Of a stretch of 64,000 bases of DNA, positions 8,889 through 17,483 are shown in pieces (the stretch's first letter is position 1; each line of letters starts with the position of its first letter). Under the pieces are notes generated by a model, which worked only from the letters and a program-made list of their open reading frames with translations, searched no databases and was not told where the DNA came from. Where the stretch lies: contig JAJVIK010000010.1 in NCBI GenBank assembly GCA_022072055.1, positions 1-64,000 on the forward strand, read 5' to 3'. The DNA comes from a bacterium (GTDB lineage: Bacteria; Hinthialibacterota; Hinthialibacteria; OLB16). Position numbers and translations under genes: made by a program.

Positions 8889-10652
8889 ATGAACCCCTCC
8901 CCCACCGAAAACAGCCTCAGTCGCCCCCAGCGGATGGGGCTTTCAGGGATGCGGCTCGCTCTGGCGGCGCTTGGTTGCCTTGCGGTTCTAGGCGCGTTGG
9001 CCATTCCCCAATCCCTTCCCTCATTCTGGTCCGCCGATAACGGGTTCAAATGGTGGCAGGCCAAGACCTTCGCCGAACGAGGTCCACGCGAGGGGACCCT
9101 CAAATACACCCTCGTTGATCTCGACCCCGAGGGAAGGTATCAGCCGCTGGGTCAAAAGTTCGGGAAGCTGGAGGGAGACCAGCTGCGCTTTTCCTATTCA
9201 CCCTGGTGGGCGCTGATTCTGTCCCCGTTCGCCGGGCGGGACGCCTATCGGGGGGCCCTCCTCCTCACCGCTGTATTCGGCGCCGTGGTTCTGGTTTTGT
9301 GCGCGATGTCCGGAGCGCTGATCGGGTTGAAATCCCCGATTCTGTTTGCGACTGCGATTTCACTCTGTTCCCCGCTGATTGTGTACTCATTGGAGCCGAA
9401 TGAACACATTCCCACACTGGCGCTGGGGCTGACCGCCTGGGTTTTGGTCGCTCCCAGCTTGGTTGCGGGCGAGGCCACGATCTGGAGGGGTGTCGCGGCA
9501 GGGGCGCTCTCTGCCATGGCGGCTCTCGCACGGAACGAATACGCGCTCTGGGGGGTCTCGCTGGCGGTCACCTCCCTGATCGCCAAGCGTGGGAAGCTAT
9601 CCCTCGCGATCCTGCTGGGCCTTGGCGCGACTCTCTTCATGGGACTTGCGCTCCAATCCCACCTCTTCCCAACCGCCGAACCGCTTCGCGGCGCCCAGCT
9701 TCATGCCTCCATCCCTCAAACCACCTTCAGCCTGTTCTACCTGCGCTACCGCTGGGCGTTGCTCAATCACTGGCTCTTCTCGGCCGGTCATTACCGGGAG
9801 AGGGAGGAATTGGCGCTGTTCAATCCGTTCCCCTGGGCGCTGCCTGCAATCGTCTTGCTTACATTCTCCTTCGGTCGATTCGCCCGAAAGAAATGGGGGG
9901 ACGAATGCATGGAGCAAGTCCTCGCGGGGTTTGTGTTCTGTTTCGGGTCGGCTCTGGCGCTAATCTGGTTCCGGATTCATCGCGCCGGTCTTCCGCATGT
10001 GAGCAGCCTTCTGCTCGTCTTCCCGATCCTGTCGCTGGTTCTGCTCCTGCCGCTCGCCAAGCTTCGAGCGGATCGAAGGGCTTGGGTGATTCTTGCCCTG
10101 GTCGGCATTCAATGCGTCCTGGTCCTCCTTCTCGCGGGGAATTCGCGCGGGGGAAGGCAGTGGGGTCCCAGGTACCTGATGGTGACTTGGCCTCTCTTGG
10201 CGGCATTGGGATGGCGGATTCTGGAGGAGCTCCTGACAGGGCGGGCTTGGTGGAGACTGTCCGCGCCCGCTCCGCTTCTCCTGGCGATGGTTCTCTCGGT
10301 TTGGACCGCCGGCGGAACAGTCCGCGCCCAGCAGGGAGCACTTCCGCTGGATTTACTGAAGACCACCTCGTTGGAGGCTCCTGAAGAGATCTTCTTGACG
10401 GACCTCGAATACCTACCCGGTGCGGCTGTGGGGATCGGCATCCGGAACTGGCTTGTGTTTCCCCCGGGGGTGGCACTGAGCGCGAAGAAAGACTTGATTT
10501 CCAGGGCCTTGGAGCTTCACGGACGACTTGTCTGGATCGGTCGGAAGCGACCGGAGAGTTTCCTACCGGCGAGCGCCAAGGTGGAATCCGAGCGGGAGGA
10601 ACACGGGTTTGTTGCGGTTCGTTGCGGCCGGAAAGACGAGAAATCCCACTGA
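8889..10652 (+). CDS. Polytopic membrane protein, probable GT39/ArnT-like glycosyltransferase
   Basis: The 587-residue protein contains roughly ten to twelve hydrophobic segments. Its first periplasmic loop carries WSADNGFKWWQAK, which resembles the acidic loop of GT-C glycosyltransferases that use polyprenyl-phosphate sugars. The C-terminal 130 residues are soluble. The start at 8889 is the first ATG before the first membrane segment; the long upstream extension lacks coding character. No ribosome site is evident, and ATG 8934 is an alternative. Function is inferred only from topology. Confidence 0.65.
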   Translation: MNPSPTENSLSRPQRMGLSGMRLALAALGCLAVLGALAIPQSLPSFWSADNGFKWWQAKTFAERGPREGTLKYTLVDLDPEGRYQPLGQKFGKLEGDQLRFSYSPWWALILSPFAGRDAYRGALLLTAVFGAVVLVLCAMSGALIGLKSPILFATAISLCSPLIVYSLEPNEHIPTLALGLTAWVLVAPSLVAGEATIWRGVAAGALSAMAALARNEYALWGVSLAVTSLIAKRGKLSLAILLGLGATLFMGLALQSHLFPTAEPLRGAQLHASIPQTTFSLFYLRYRWALLNHWLFSAGHYREREELALFNPFPWALPAIVLLTFSFGRFARKKWGDECMEQVLAGFVFCFGSALALIWFRIHRAGLPHVSSLLLVFPILSLVLLLPLAKLRADRRAWVILALVGIQCVLVLLLAGNSRGGRQWGPRYLMVTWPLLAALGWRILEELLTGRAWWRLSAPAPLLLAMVLSVWTAGGTVRAQQGALPLDLLKTTSLEAPEEIFLTDLEYLPGAAVGIGIRNWLVFPPGVALSAKKDLISRALELHGRLVWIGRKRPESFLPASAKVESEREEHGFVAVRCGRKDEKSH

Positions 10653-10825
10653 ACAAACTTTTTTGCGACCCCAAGCATAAACGAGTGGAGTTTTCCGTCC
10701 GAATGTACGATAATATTACTCAGACAAGATAGACTTCTTGGCAAAGGGGAATCATCTCCTTCAAGTTAGAGAGACACACTCAAGGCGCCTCGGGTGGCGC
10801 TCGGGCCAATCCGGTAACCCAATCC

Positions 10826-12310
10826 ATGCCATCAAACCAGACCCGAATCCTTGTCATCGACAGCGACCTTGAAGTCTGCGGAATCATTCAAGCGGAGTTC
10901 GAGGGAGACCGCTATCGAGTGGAAGTGGCGCACGACAGCGCCACAGGGTTGCGTCTCGCGGAAACACGTCGCCCGAGCTTTGTCCTCTTGGAGCTCGGAC
11001 CCGCGACTCCGGAGGGGCTCGACGCGCTCCGCCGTCTCAAGGAGATCGACCCGGAGCTCGCGGTGATTGTCCTCTCCAACGACGCCAGCCCCGAGGTCGT
11101 GGTCGAGGCCCTCCAGTACGGGGCTGAGGATTTCCTTTCCAAGCCCTTCGATCCCGCGCTGATCGAAATCTCGATGCGCAACATCGGCGAAAAGCGAAGC
11201 TTGCGGGACCAGGTGACTCGTCTCAAGTCGGAGCTCGAGCGAGACCACGCCTTTGGGATGCTGGTGGGCGAGACCTCGCAGATGGTGACCCTGCGCGAGT
11301 GCATCGAGCAGGTCGCGGATAGCGACCTGAACATTTTGATCCGCGGCGAAAGCGGCACCGGGAAGGATGTCACCGCTCGACTGGTCCACCAGTTTTCGAG
11401 CCGCCGTGAGGGGCCCTTTGTCAAGGTGAACTGCGCGGCGCTCCCGGAGAATCTGATCGAGTCGGAACTCTTCGGATACGAGAAGGGAGCTTTCACCGGC
11501 GCGGTGCGCGCCAAGCCCGGACGATTCCAGCTCGCGCATGGCGGAACAATCTTTCTGGACGAGATCACCGAGATTCCCTTCGCGCTTCAGTCCAAGCTGC
11601 TTCAGGTTCTGGAGCAGCGCGAGTTTGTGAGCGTGGGCGGGACCCGCACCATCCGCGTGGATTGCCGCTGCATCGCGGCCACCAACGCCAATATCGACGC
11701 CTGGATGGGACAGCAGCGTTTCCGGGAGGATCTTTTCTTCCGACTCAACGAGTTCTCGATCTTCCTCCCCCCGCTGCGCGAGCGGAAGGATGACATCCCT
11801 TTGCTGATCGATTACTTCTTGAGCTTGTATTCGGATCGTTACCAGCGCAAGCGGCGCGACCTGAGCAGAGGGGCTGTCCTGCAGATGATGGAGTACCCTT
11901 GGCCGGGAAATGTGCGCGAGCTGGAGAGCCTCCTCAAACGAGTGATTGTGCTTGACAGCGAGGATGTCATTTACCAGACAATCGGGGGACAGCGCGGGTC
12001 GATCCAAGCGCCAAACGGAATCGCGGCGGGTTCCCCATCGGCGGTTCTCGGTCAGCTCTCCGCGGGAGCGCCCTTCCCCGGTTTGAAATCCCAATGGGGC
12101 GAGCGGGTCGCGCCGTCGGCGCCGACCTCGATATCGGAAGGGGGCCTTAAGGCGATTGTGGACCGCGCGGTTGAGACCGCGGAGCGCGAGGCGATTGTCG
12201 AGACCCTGAACCGGACCAAGTGGAATCGCCGCAAGGCCGCCAAGCAACTCGGAATCAGCTATAGCTCCTTGTTGCGACGGATCGCGCGGTACGACTTGGA
12301 GTCCCGCTAG
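10826..12310 (+). CDS. NtrC-family sigma-54-dependent activator with atypical receiver
   Basis: The 494-residue regulator has a receiver domain (about 6-122), an AAA+ domain and a Fis-type helix-turn-helix (KAAKQLGISYSSLLRRI) at the end. The AAA+ part has Walker A GESGTGKD (175-182), the sigma-54 contact loop GAFTGA (222-227) and Walker B IFLDEI, so it should remodel sigma-54 polymerase. In the receiver, Lys107 is kept, but the phospho-acceptor position reads LLEL: Glu56 replaces Asp, and one acidic-pocket residue is Ser13. This suggests a phosphomimetic or unphosphorylated output. No histidine kinase gene is adjacent. Confidence 0.92.
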   Translation: MPSNQTRILVIDSDLEVCGIIQAEFEGDRYRVEVAHDSATGLRLAETRRPSFVLLELGPATPEGLDALRRLKEIDPELAVIVLSNDASPEVVVEALQYGAEDFLSKPFDPALIEISMRNIGEKRSLRDQVTRLKSELERDHAFGMLVGETSQMVTLRECIEQVADSDLNILIRGESGTGKDVTARLVHQFSSRREGPFVKVNCAALPENLIESELFGYEKGAFTGAVRAKPGRFQLAHGGTIFLDEITEIPFALQSKLLQVLEQREFVSVGGTRTIRVDCRCIAATNANIDAWMGQQRFREDLFFRLNEFSIFLPPLRERKDDIPLLIDYFLSLYSDRYQRKRRDLSRGAVLQMMEYPWPGNVRELESLLKRVIVLDSEDVIYQTIGGQRGSIQAPNGIAAGSPSAVLGQLSAGAPFPGLKSQWGERVAPSAPTSISEGGLKAIVDRAVETAEREAIVETLNRTKWNRRKAAKQLGISYSSLLRRIARYDLESR

Positions 12311-12416
12311 GGGAACACGGCGCCCGGTTCCGAAGGAGTTGAGGGGACTATTGGAAAAGTCAAGTGATTTCGGCCCGATTGGGGTGATTTAGGAGTGGGT
12401 GGGGAGTTTGCATCCT

Positions 12417-12447
12417 TGAATAACATTTATTCATGCCCCTAGCGGGG
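12417..12447. promoter_or_regulatory. Adjacent inverted repeats, possible operator or leader hairpins
   Basis: TGAATAA-CAT-TTATTCA at 12417-12433 is a perfect dyad with 7-base arms. CCCC-TAGC-GGGG follows at 12436-12447. The first is AT-rich and looks more like a protein-binding site than a stable RNA hairpin. The regulator is unknown. Confidence 0.35.
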
Positions 12448-12449
12448 TT

Positions 12450-12614
12450 GTGGACGGAGCCCTCAAGTTCTTGCTGAACGGCCGCCCAAACTTGGCTCCA
12501 CTACTGGGTTTAGTTGTACTTGCCGGAGCCTCCTTGGATGGTCTGAATATTGCTTTGAACAAAGGAGATTCTCCGGGGTTGGATTCTGTCCGATCGGGAT
12601 GGGGAAGGCGCTGA
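12450..12614 (+). CDS. Possible small membrane protein
   Basis: A GTG-started frame of 54 codons ends one base before the ATG of the GGDEF-like gene. It contains a hydrophobic stretch, APLLGLVVLAGASL, of marginal membrane-spanning length. No Shine-Dalgarno sequence is seen and no family is recognised. The tight junction with the next gene is the main support; it may be chance. Confidence 0.22.
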   Translation: MDGALKFLLNGRPNLAPLLGLVVLAGASLDGLNIALNKGDSPGLDSVRSGWGRR

Positions 12615-12615
12615 A

Positions 12616-13194
12616 ATGAGCCCAAGTGAACTGGAAGCCCTGAGAAACGAAAACCAGCTGTTGCGGTTGAAGATATCGGCCCTAGAGGACCAGATCGAGT
12701 CGCTCAAGCGTCAGATCAACACGCCGACATTCCTCGAAGAGCTCGGTTTGGCCGATGAGCGATACTTTTCCAGGCGCTTGGAGGAGGCCGTGCTTTCAGC
12801 GCGCCGCTATGCGCGCTTTGTGTCCATCATCCTAGTGGATATTTCCGTTGAAAACAGGACCATGCAGGCCAAAAACCGGACTCTGGAGCTTGCGGCCAGG
12901 TTCCGTGAGGAGTTCCGAAAAACCGATCTGGTCGCCTACCAGGAAGCGGGCAAGATCTTCATCATGCTGGAAGAGGCCGACCCCACTCAAGCAATCCAGG
13001 CGCTCCGTCGAGTGACCCGGGAGATGGTCGAGGTTCGTCAACCGAACTACGCCCTGGCCTGCTTCCCCTCCGACAGCAACCGTAAGGAGGAATTGCTCGA
13101 CCTGCTTGAAAACCGCAGCCAGGTGGTCCGCAAGCGCCTCGACGAAGCCCCTCTGGTCAACACGGGTGAGGGGGTGCTCTCCCTGTCCAACTGA
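12616..13194 (+). CDS. Degenerate GGDEF-like protein with N-terminal coiled coil
   Basis: The 192-residue protein opens with a leucine-heptad coiled coil (about 1-35). It continues with the fold pattern of a diguanylate cyclase domain: FSRRLEEAVLSARRYARFVSIILVDIS, then LAARFREEFRKTDLVAYQEAGKIFIML. The active-site GG[D/E]EF is replaced by YQEAGK, so it should not make cyclic di-GMP. Such domains can act as effector-binding or dimerisation modules. GGGAAGG lies 7 bases before the ATG. It follows the sigma-54 activator on the same strand, which suggests a functional link. Confidence 0.65.
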   Translation: MSPSELEALRNENQLLRLKISALEDQIESLKRQINTPTFLEELGLADERYFSRRLEEAVLSARRYARFVSIILVDISVENRTMQAKNRTLELAARFREEFRKTDLVAYQEAGKIFIMLEEADPTQAIQALRRVTREMVEVRQPNYALACFPSDSNRKEELLDLLENRSQVVRKRLDEAPLVNTGEGVLSLSN

Positions 13195-13208
13195 CCACCC
13201 GCCTCGAA

Positions 13209-14180
13209 TCAGAAATTCCCTCTTGGGACTTTGAGCTTTCCGCTCACAATCCTTCCCTTCAGGTCCTCCATCTCTGCTCGCAAAGGGTCGGGGATCCGTC
13301 CCGAAAGATTTGGATTCAGCGCCACTGAAATCACGCCCGAGGCGAGTCCGAATCGGGTCACTCCCGGTTTGTAGGATCCGGACTTAACCCTTTCGGCAAG
13401 CTGGACAAACGCGCCGGGAAGGTCGATCACGGCGCTGGCGAGAATCACATCCGGGGCCTCGGCGTTCTGGTCTTTGTTCGACCCGAAAGCGAACACATTT
13501 TTGCTCCGGTTTTCGGAGACGGCCTGGAACACTCCAGGCCCCCCCTCGTTGGCGTTATGGAAGATGAAATCCGCCCCTTGGCTGATCTGGGCCAGGGTGG
13601 CATCCCTCGCAAGCGCGGTGTCCTCCCAGCTGCCGGTGTAGGTTCGAAGGGCCCGAATGCCGGAGTTCCCAGCCTTGGCTCCCGCCTCGAAGGCGATGAA
13701 GGTGCTTTCCACCGAGGGGATCTCCACTCCCCCCACCATCCCCACGACGCCGCTCGCGCTCATCTTTCCGGCGAGGAAACCCAGGATGTAAGTCGCCTCC
13801 TCGAGCTCAAAGACCATCGCGCCCACATTCTGAGTGACCGTGTTGCCGGAGGTGGTGATGAAGACAGTCTCCGGGAAATCGGCCCCCACGCGCCGGGCGG
13901 CGTCTTGGAACTCGAACCCGTGCCCGAAGACCAAGCTGTAGCCCTCATCGGCATAGCTCCGGAAGTGCTCCTCGTGCTCCGCCGGAGTCTTGACCTGAAC
14001 ATGGCTGATCTTGGCCCCGAGCCGGGTCTCAATGGCCAGCAATCCCTCGTAGGCCCCGGCGTTCCACCCCTTGTCGCTCACCGGGCCTGGGGTGAGCAGC
14101 CCAACCTTGAAGTCCTTGGCGGGAGTGGAGGAGGGCAGCAGGAACAGGATCGAAAAAATGGATGTCAGCCACTTGGGCAT
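13209..14180 (-). CDS. BMP-family (PnrA-like) periplasmic substrate-binding protein
   Basis: The 323-residue protein has a signal peptide and the BMP pattern: FKVGLLTPGPVSDKGWN near the start, then YSLVFGHGFEF, ATYILGFLAGKMS, VGMVGGVEIP and DFIFHNANEGGPGVF. BMP proteins bind nucleosides or related ligands and feed ABC importers. No permease or ATPase gene is adjacent, so its transporter is elsewhere or it acts as a sensor component. No lipobox Cys follows the signal (SSTPAKD). AAGGGGAG precedes the ATG by about 7 bases. Confidence 0.88.
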   Translation of the reverse strand: MPKWLTSIFSILFLLPSSTPAKDFKVGLLTPGPVSDKGWNAGAYEGLLAIETRLGAKISHVQVKTPAEHEEHFRSYADEGYSLVFGHGFEFQDAARRVGADFPETVFITTSGNTVTQNVGAMVFELEEATYILGFLAGKMSASGVVGMVGGVEIPSVESTFIAFEAGAKAGNSGIRALRTYTGSWEDTALARDATLAQISQGADFIFHNANEGGPGVFQAVSENRSKNVFAFGSNKDQNAEAPDVILASAVIDLPGAFVQLAERVKSGSYKPGVTRFGLASGVISVALNPNLSGRIPDPLRAEMEDLKGRIVSGKLKVPRGNF

Positions 14181-14405
14181 CGGCGCTCCCCTTGCAGTTT
14201 CAGGATAGACCTTGAGTTTACCGGCTCCCAGCGAAGTGTGAATGGCACTCGCCGGAGGCGGCGGACCTCTCCGAGCTTCCGCGGACCCGGCCTGTATGGG
14301 GTCCTGATTCGCGGCAGGGAATCGAATGTCAGCCTGGCGAGTGGAGGGATAAATCCCCCGCGCCCGGGGCGCCTCTCCGGGCTGCGGGGCACGGATCTCT
14401 GCTCC

Positions 14406-15713
14406 TCAGTTCTTCTTTTCCAAAATCTCGGCCAAGTCCCTTTCCGGATCATTTCCTATCGGTCGGACCCCATACTGCTCGACCAGCGCCTTGAGCACAT
14501 TCGGTGTGATGAAGGCCGGAAGGGCCGGCCCGAGGCGAATGTTCTTGACCCCGAGATGGAGGAGGGTGAGAAACACTGCCACCGCTTTCTGCTCAAACCA
14601 GGAGATGACCAGGTTCAGCGGCAGATCGTTCACCCCGCACCCGAAGGCGTTGGCGAGGGCGATCGCGACCTGGATCGCGCCATAGGCGTCATTGCACTGC
14701 CCCATGTCCAGCAACCTTGGGATTCCGCCGATCTCCCCATACTCATGACCACGGATGCGATATTTCCCGCACCCCAGGGTCAGGATCACCGTGTCGGGTG
14801 GAGCTAGGCGGGCGAATTCGGAGAAGTAGTTCCGCCCCGGTTCCGCGCCATCACAACCGCCGATCAGGAAGAAGTGCTTGATCGCCCCGGACTTGACCGC
14901 GCCCACCACCTTGTCCGCGATCCCGAGAATCTGGGTGTAGTGGAATCCGACCAGGCTCTCGTGGGTTTCCTCGGCCTTGAGGGGGCCGATCTCCAGGGCC
15001 TTCCGGATCACTTGGGAGAAGTCCTCATCCTTGATCCGGGTCGCGCCGGGAACCGCGGTGGTGCGCGTGGTGAAGAAGCGCGGGAGATAGGTGTTGGTCT
15101 CCAGGGGAATCAACACACAATTGGTGCTGCCGACAATCGGTCCTCCGAAGGCCTCGAATTCGTGCTTCTGCTTCTGCCAGGCGCCGCCGTAGTGACCGGC
15201 CAGGTTGGGGTGCTCGCGAAGCTTCGGGTACATGTGCGCGGGGAGCATCTCGCCATGTGTGTAAACCCGGACCGGGGTCCCCTCGGCGGCGTTAAGGATG
15301 TTTTCCAGGTCGAGCATGTCGTGCCCGGTCACCAACACTCCGGGTCCGCCCTGGTTGCCCTCCTTTACCTTGGTGGGAGAGGGCAGTCCATAGCGCTCCA
15401 CATGGCCGTCATTCAGCATCTGCATCACCTTGAGGTTCATCCTCCCGCACTCGAGCACCATCTCGAACAGGCTCGCCTGATCGAAATTGACATTGGTGAC
15501 CGTGGCGAACAGGGCCTCTTCCATGAAGGCGTCCACCTCCTCATCCACCTTTCCCAGGCGTCGGGCATGGTGAGCGTAGGAGGCCATTCCCTTAAGGCCA
15601 TACAGGAGGATCTGCTGGAGCGATTCCACGTCCTCATCCTTTCCGCAGACGCCAACGCTCTGGCAGGCGATACCCCGATAAGTCTGTTCACACTGATTGC
15701 AGTACATGGACAT
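14406..15713 (-). CDS. hcp: Hybrid cluster protein (hydroxylamine reductase / NO detoxification), short form
   Basis: The N-terminal motif C5-x2-C8-x8-C17-x5-C23 binds a cubane cluster. The hybrid-cluster ligands are all visible: GHDMLDLEN, STNCVLIP, IGGCDGAEPGRN, LTLGCGKYRI, GQCNDAYG and WFEQKAVA. Hcp reduces nitric oxide or hydroxylamine and is usually induced by nitrosative stress in anaerobes. At 435 residues it is over 100 shorter than E. coli Hcp and lacks part of the first helical domain, like the short class found in some anaerobes. No hcr reductase gene is adjacent. GGAGGAG lies 8 bases before the ATG. Confidence 0.95.
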   Translation of the reverse strand: MSMYCNQCEQTYRGIACQSVGVCGKDEDVESLQQILLYGLKGMASYAHHARRLGKVDEEVDAFMEEALFATVTNVNFDQASLFEMVLECGRMNLKVMQMLNDGHVERYGLPSPTKVKEGNQGGPGVLVTGHDMLDLENILNAAEGTPVRVYTHGEMLPAHMYPKLREHPNLAGHYGGAWQKQKHEFEAFGGPIVGSTNCVLIPLETNTYLPRFFTTRTTAVPGATRIKDEDFSQVIRKALEIGPLKAEETHESLVGFHYTQILGIADKVVGAVKSGAIKHFFLIGGCDGAEPGRNYFSEFARLAPPDTVILTLGCGKYRIRGHEYGEIGGIPRLLDMGQCNDAYGAIQVAIALANAFGCGVNDLPLNLVISWFEQKAVAVFLTLLHLGVKNIRLGPALPAFITPNVLKALVEQYGVRPIGNDPERDLAEILEKKN

Positions 15714-15820
15714 GAAAGTTCTCCTCCACGGTTTCCAGATGGGTGGTTTTCAACATGGACAGGTCAAATTCTATATTAAGAATGCATATTTTGCAAGGGG
15801 TCTCTTCCTCCCCCTCTGCC
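15714..15820 (-). promoter_or_regulatory. AT-rich upstream region of hcp with small dyad
   Basis: This 107-base gap is markedly AT-richer than the genes around it. It holds the dyad ATTCT-ATATTA-AGAAT at 15768-15783. No clear FNR box (TTGAT-N4-ATCAA) or good NsrR box is visible. It is the likely hcp promoter region; the regulator is not identified. Confidence 0.4.
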
Positions 15821-17371
15821 CTACCGCCCCGCGTGTTCCAAGGCCCGGCCGCGCCAGATCCCGATCCCGGCCCACCACAGGGCGGCGGTTTGGAGGTAAA
15901 AGATCGAGTTTTCCACAAGGCCCTGGAGAATCATGACTATCGAGCCAATCAGGAACAGGAAGCAGAAAAAATCATACTCGCTGGCGGTTCGGTGGCGCCA
16001 GGTGACCGGGGCGAGACGGAAGATCCCAGCCAGCAGGAACAGGAATGCCGCGAACCCGACCACCCCGGTCTCGGCCAGGATCTGGATGAAAAGGTTGTGG
16101 GCGTAGTTCCCCACGATGATGATGTCGCCTTGCTGGTAGTTCTGGTTCCACACAAAGTTGTCGAGACCGATCCCAAAGAGCGGGCTGGATTTGAACATCC
16201 GGATCCCCTCCTCCATGAGGATGGTCCGGCTGGAGGCGGTTCGCTTGTCCCACTCCTCGGGCATGAGGAGTCTGCGGAGCCCATTGCTTTCCCGTGTGGT
16301 GACCACCACCGCCACCGCGATGGAGGCCAGGAGCGCGAATTTCACGAAGAGCCCGCGGACAGTCGCGGACTTGCCCCAATATCCGAGAAGAAAAAGAGCC
16401 ATCGCCGCGCCCGCGCCCAGGATGTCGGTCCGGTTTCCGGTGATCAGGATTCCGGTGGAGATAAGCAGCAGCGCGAGCATGTGGAAGTATCGGGCCTTGC
16501 GAGTCTTGGCCAGGAGCGCCAACCCAAAAGCCAGCGGAAGCGAGAAGCACAGCACATGGCCGAAACTCGCCGAATCGGGCCACACCGAGATGATCTTCCC
16601 TTCCCCGTAGGTCCCAAGCCACATCTTTTCTTGCTGGTCCTCGCGGAAGATCACAATGTTCCTCGCGATCATCGCGAAGGTCCCCCGCCGGAAAAGCTGG
16701 ATGATCCCCATGAGGGTGGAATAGAAGGCGGTCAGGGAAACAATCACCGTGGCGATCTGCTTGACATTCGCCAGGCGCTGGATCGCGTGCGAGGTGTAGA
16801 GATAGAAGAAGAAGGGGATCACAAAGAAGACCCCGATGGCGCGGAGCGCCTGGGTGGGATACTTCGCCGCCCAGAAAGCGGACATGAAGCACGCGAGGGA
16901 AAAGAGCAGCAGACGAGGGGAAAGACGATATCCCCGCAAGAGGGCGTGCCGCTCGGGGTAGTGCCGGGAGAGCGCGCGGCAAAGCGTGTATGGAATCAGA
17001 TTGAGGGCCGGGATCAGAAAGGCCATTTCCACGGTCACAATCCCGAGCTCGAAGAAATCGGTCACCCCGATCAACACCGAGGGCAGGACCAAGAAGAGGA
17101 AGATCTGGTACATCCCCCGACCGCTGAAAAGGTACAGGAGATTCGCTAGAATCCACAGACTCATGGAGAGCTCGAACCGAAAAACCCTCCCGGTCACATA
17201 GTTCGCGGGGATCAGCGCCAGCCACACGACCGCGAGCACAAGGTAAGGCCACCACACAAACTCGTGGGGATCGGGACGCGCGGGGGCTTCCGTTGCGGCG
17301 GGCGATAAGTCCCGACGAGTTCGTATGGGGCGGAGTCCGAGGACCGCGAGGGCGTGGGGCTCGCTGCTCAT
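15821..17371 (-). CDS. O-antigen ligase / polymerase-like membrane protein (Wzy_C family)
   Basis: From ATG 17371 the protein has 516 residues with about eleven hydrophobic segments. It carries the family loop SSRTILMEEGIRMFKSSPLFGIGLDNF followed by the conserved AHNLFIQILAETGVVGF. WaaL-type ligases attach polymerised O-antigen to lipid A-core, and related Wzy proteins polymerise repeat units; the two cannot be told apart here. The long soluble N-terminus (about 40 residues) is unusual. GGAG lies very close to the ATG; the start could instead be 17434. It is divergent from a GT2 gene. Confidence 0.8.
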   Translation of the reverse strand: MSSEPHALAVLGLRPIRTRRDLSPAATEAPARPDPHEFVWWPYLVLAVVWLALIPANYVTGRVFRFELSMSLWILANLLYLFSGRGMYQIFLFLVLPSVLIGVTDFFELGIVTVEMAFLIPALNLIPYTLCRALSRHYPERHALLRGYRLSPRLLLFSLACFMSAFWAAKYPTQALRAIGVFFVIPFFFYLYTSHAIQRLANVKQIATVIVSLTAFYSTLMGIIQLFRRGTFAMIARNIVIFREDQQEKMWLGTYGEGKIISVWPDSASFGHVLCFSLPLAFGLALLAKTRKARYFHMLALLLISTGILITGNRTDILGAGAAMALFLLGYWGKSATVRGLFVKFALLASIAVAVVVTTRESNGLRRLLMPEEWDKRTASSRTILMEEGIRMFKSSPLFGIGLDNFVWNQNYQQGDIIIVGNYAHNLFIQILAETGVVGFAAFLFLLAGIFRLAPVTWRHRTASEYDFFCFLFLIGSIVMILQGLVENSIFYLQTAALWWAGIGIWRGRALEHAGR

Positions 17372-17483
17372 ATCTCCAGTTTCGGCAATGGGAAACCGAT
17401 GATCAAGCGGTGTGCTCCGGGGATCAGGCACCAAGCACTGTCCCTAGCGAGCCTCGACTCGGCCTGATATAAAGGACGCCAGG

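Larger units (their letters stand above)
12311..12615. other. Intergenic region with two dyads
   Basis: These 305 bases separate the sigma-54 activator from the degenerate GGDEF gene. They are less GC-rich than the surroundings. They hold a 17-base perfect dyad (12417-12433), a short GC hairpin (12436-12447) and a possible 54-codon reading frame (12450-12614). I saw no TGGCAC-N5-TTGC type sigma-54 promoter by eye. Confidence 0.5.

Noticed and set aside
10832-12247. 471-codon minus-strand frame opposite the sigma-54 activator
   Set aside because: The plus strand has receiver, AAA+ and Fis motifs in order; the minus frame has none.
12311-12615. Sigma-54 promoter controlled by the upstream activator
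   Set aside because: No GG-N10-GC element of the right form was found by eye in this gap.
15743-17149. 468-codon plus-strand open frame opposite the O-antigen ligase
   Set aside because: It lies wholly antisense to a clear membrane-protein gene, and its product is His/Glu/Arg-rich low-complexity sequence typical of shadow frames in GC-rich DNA.
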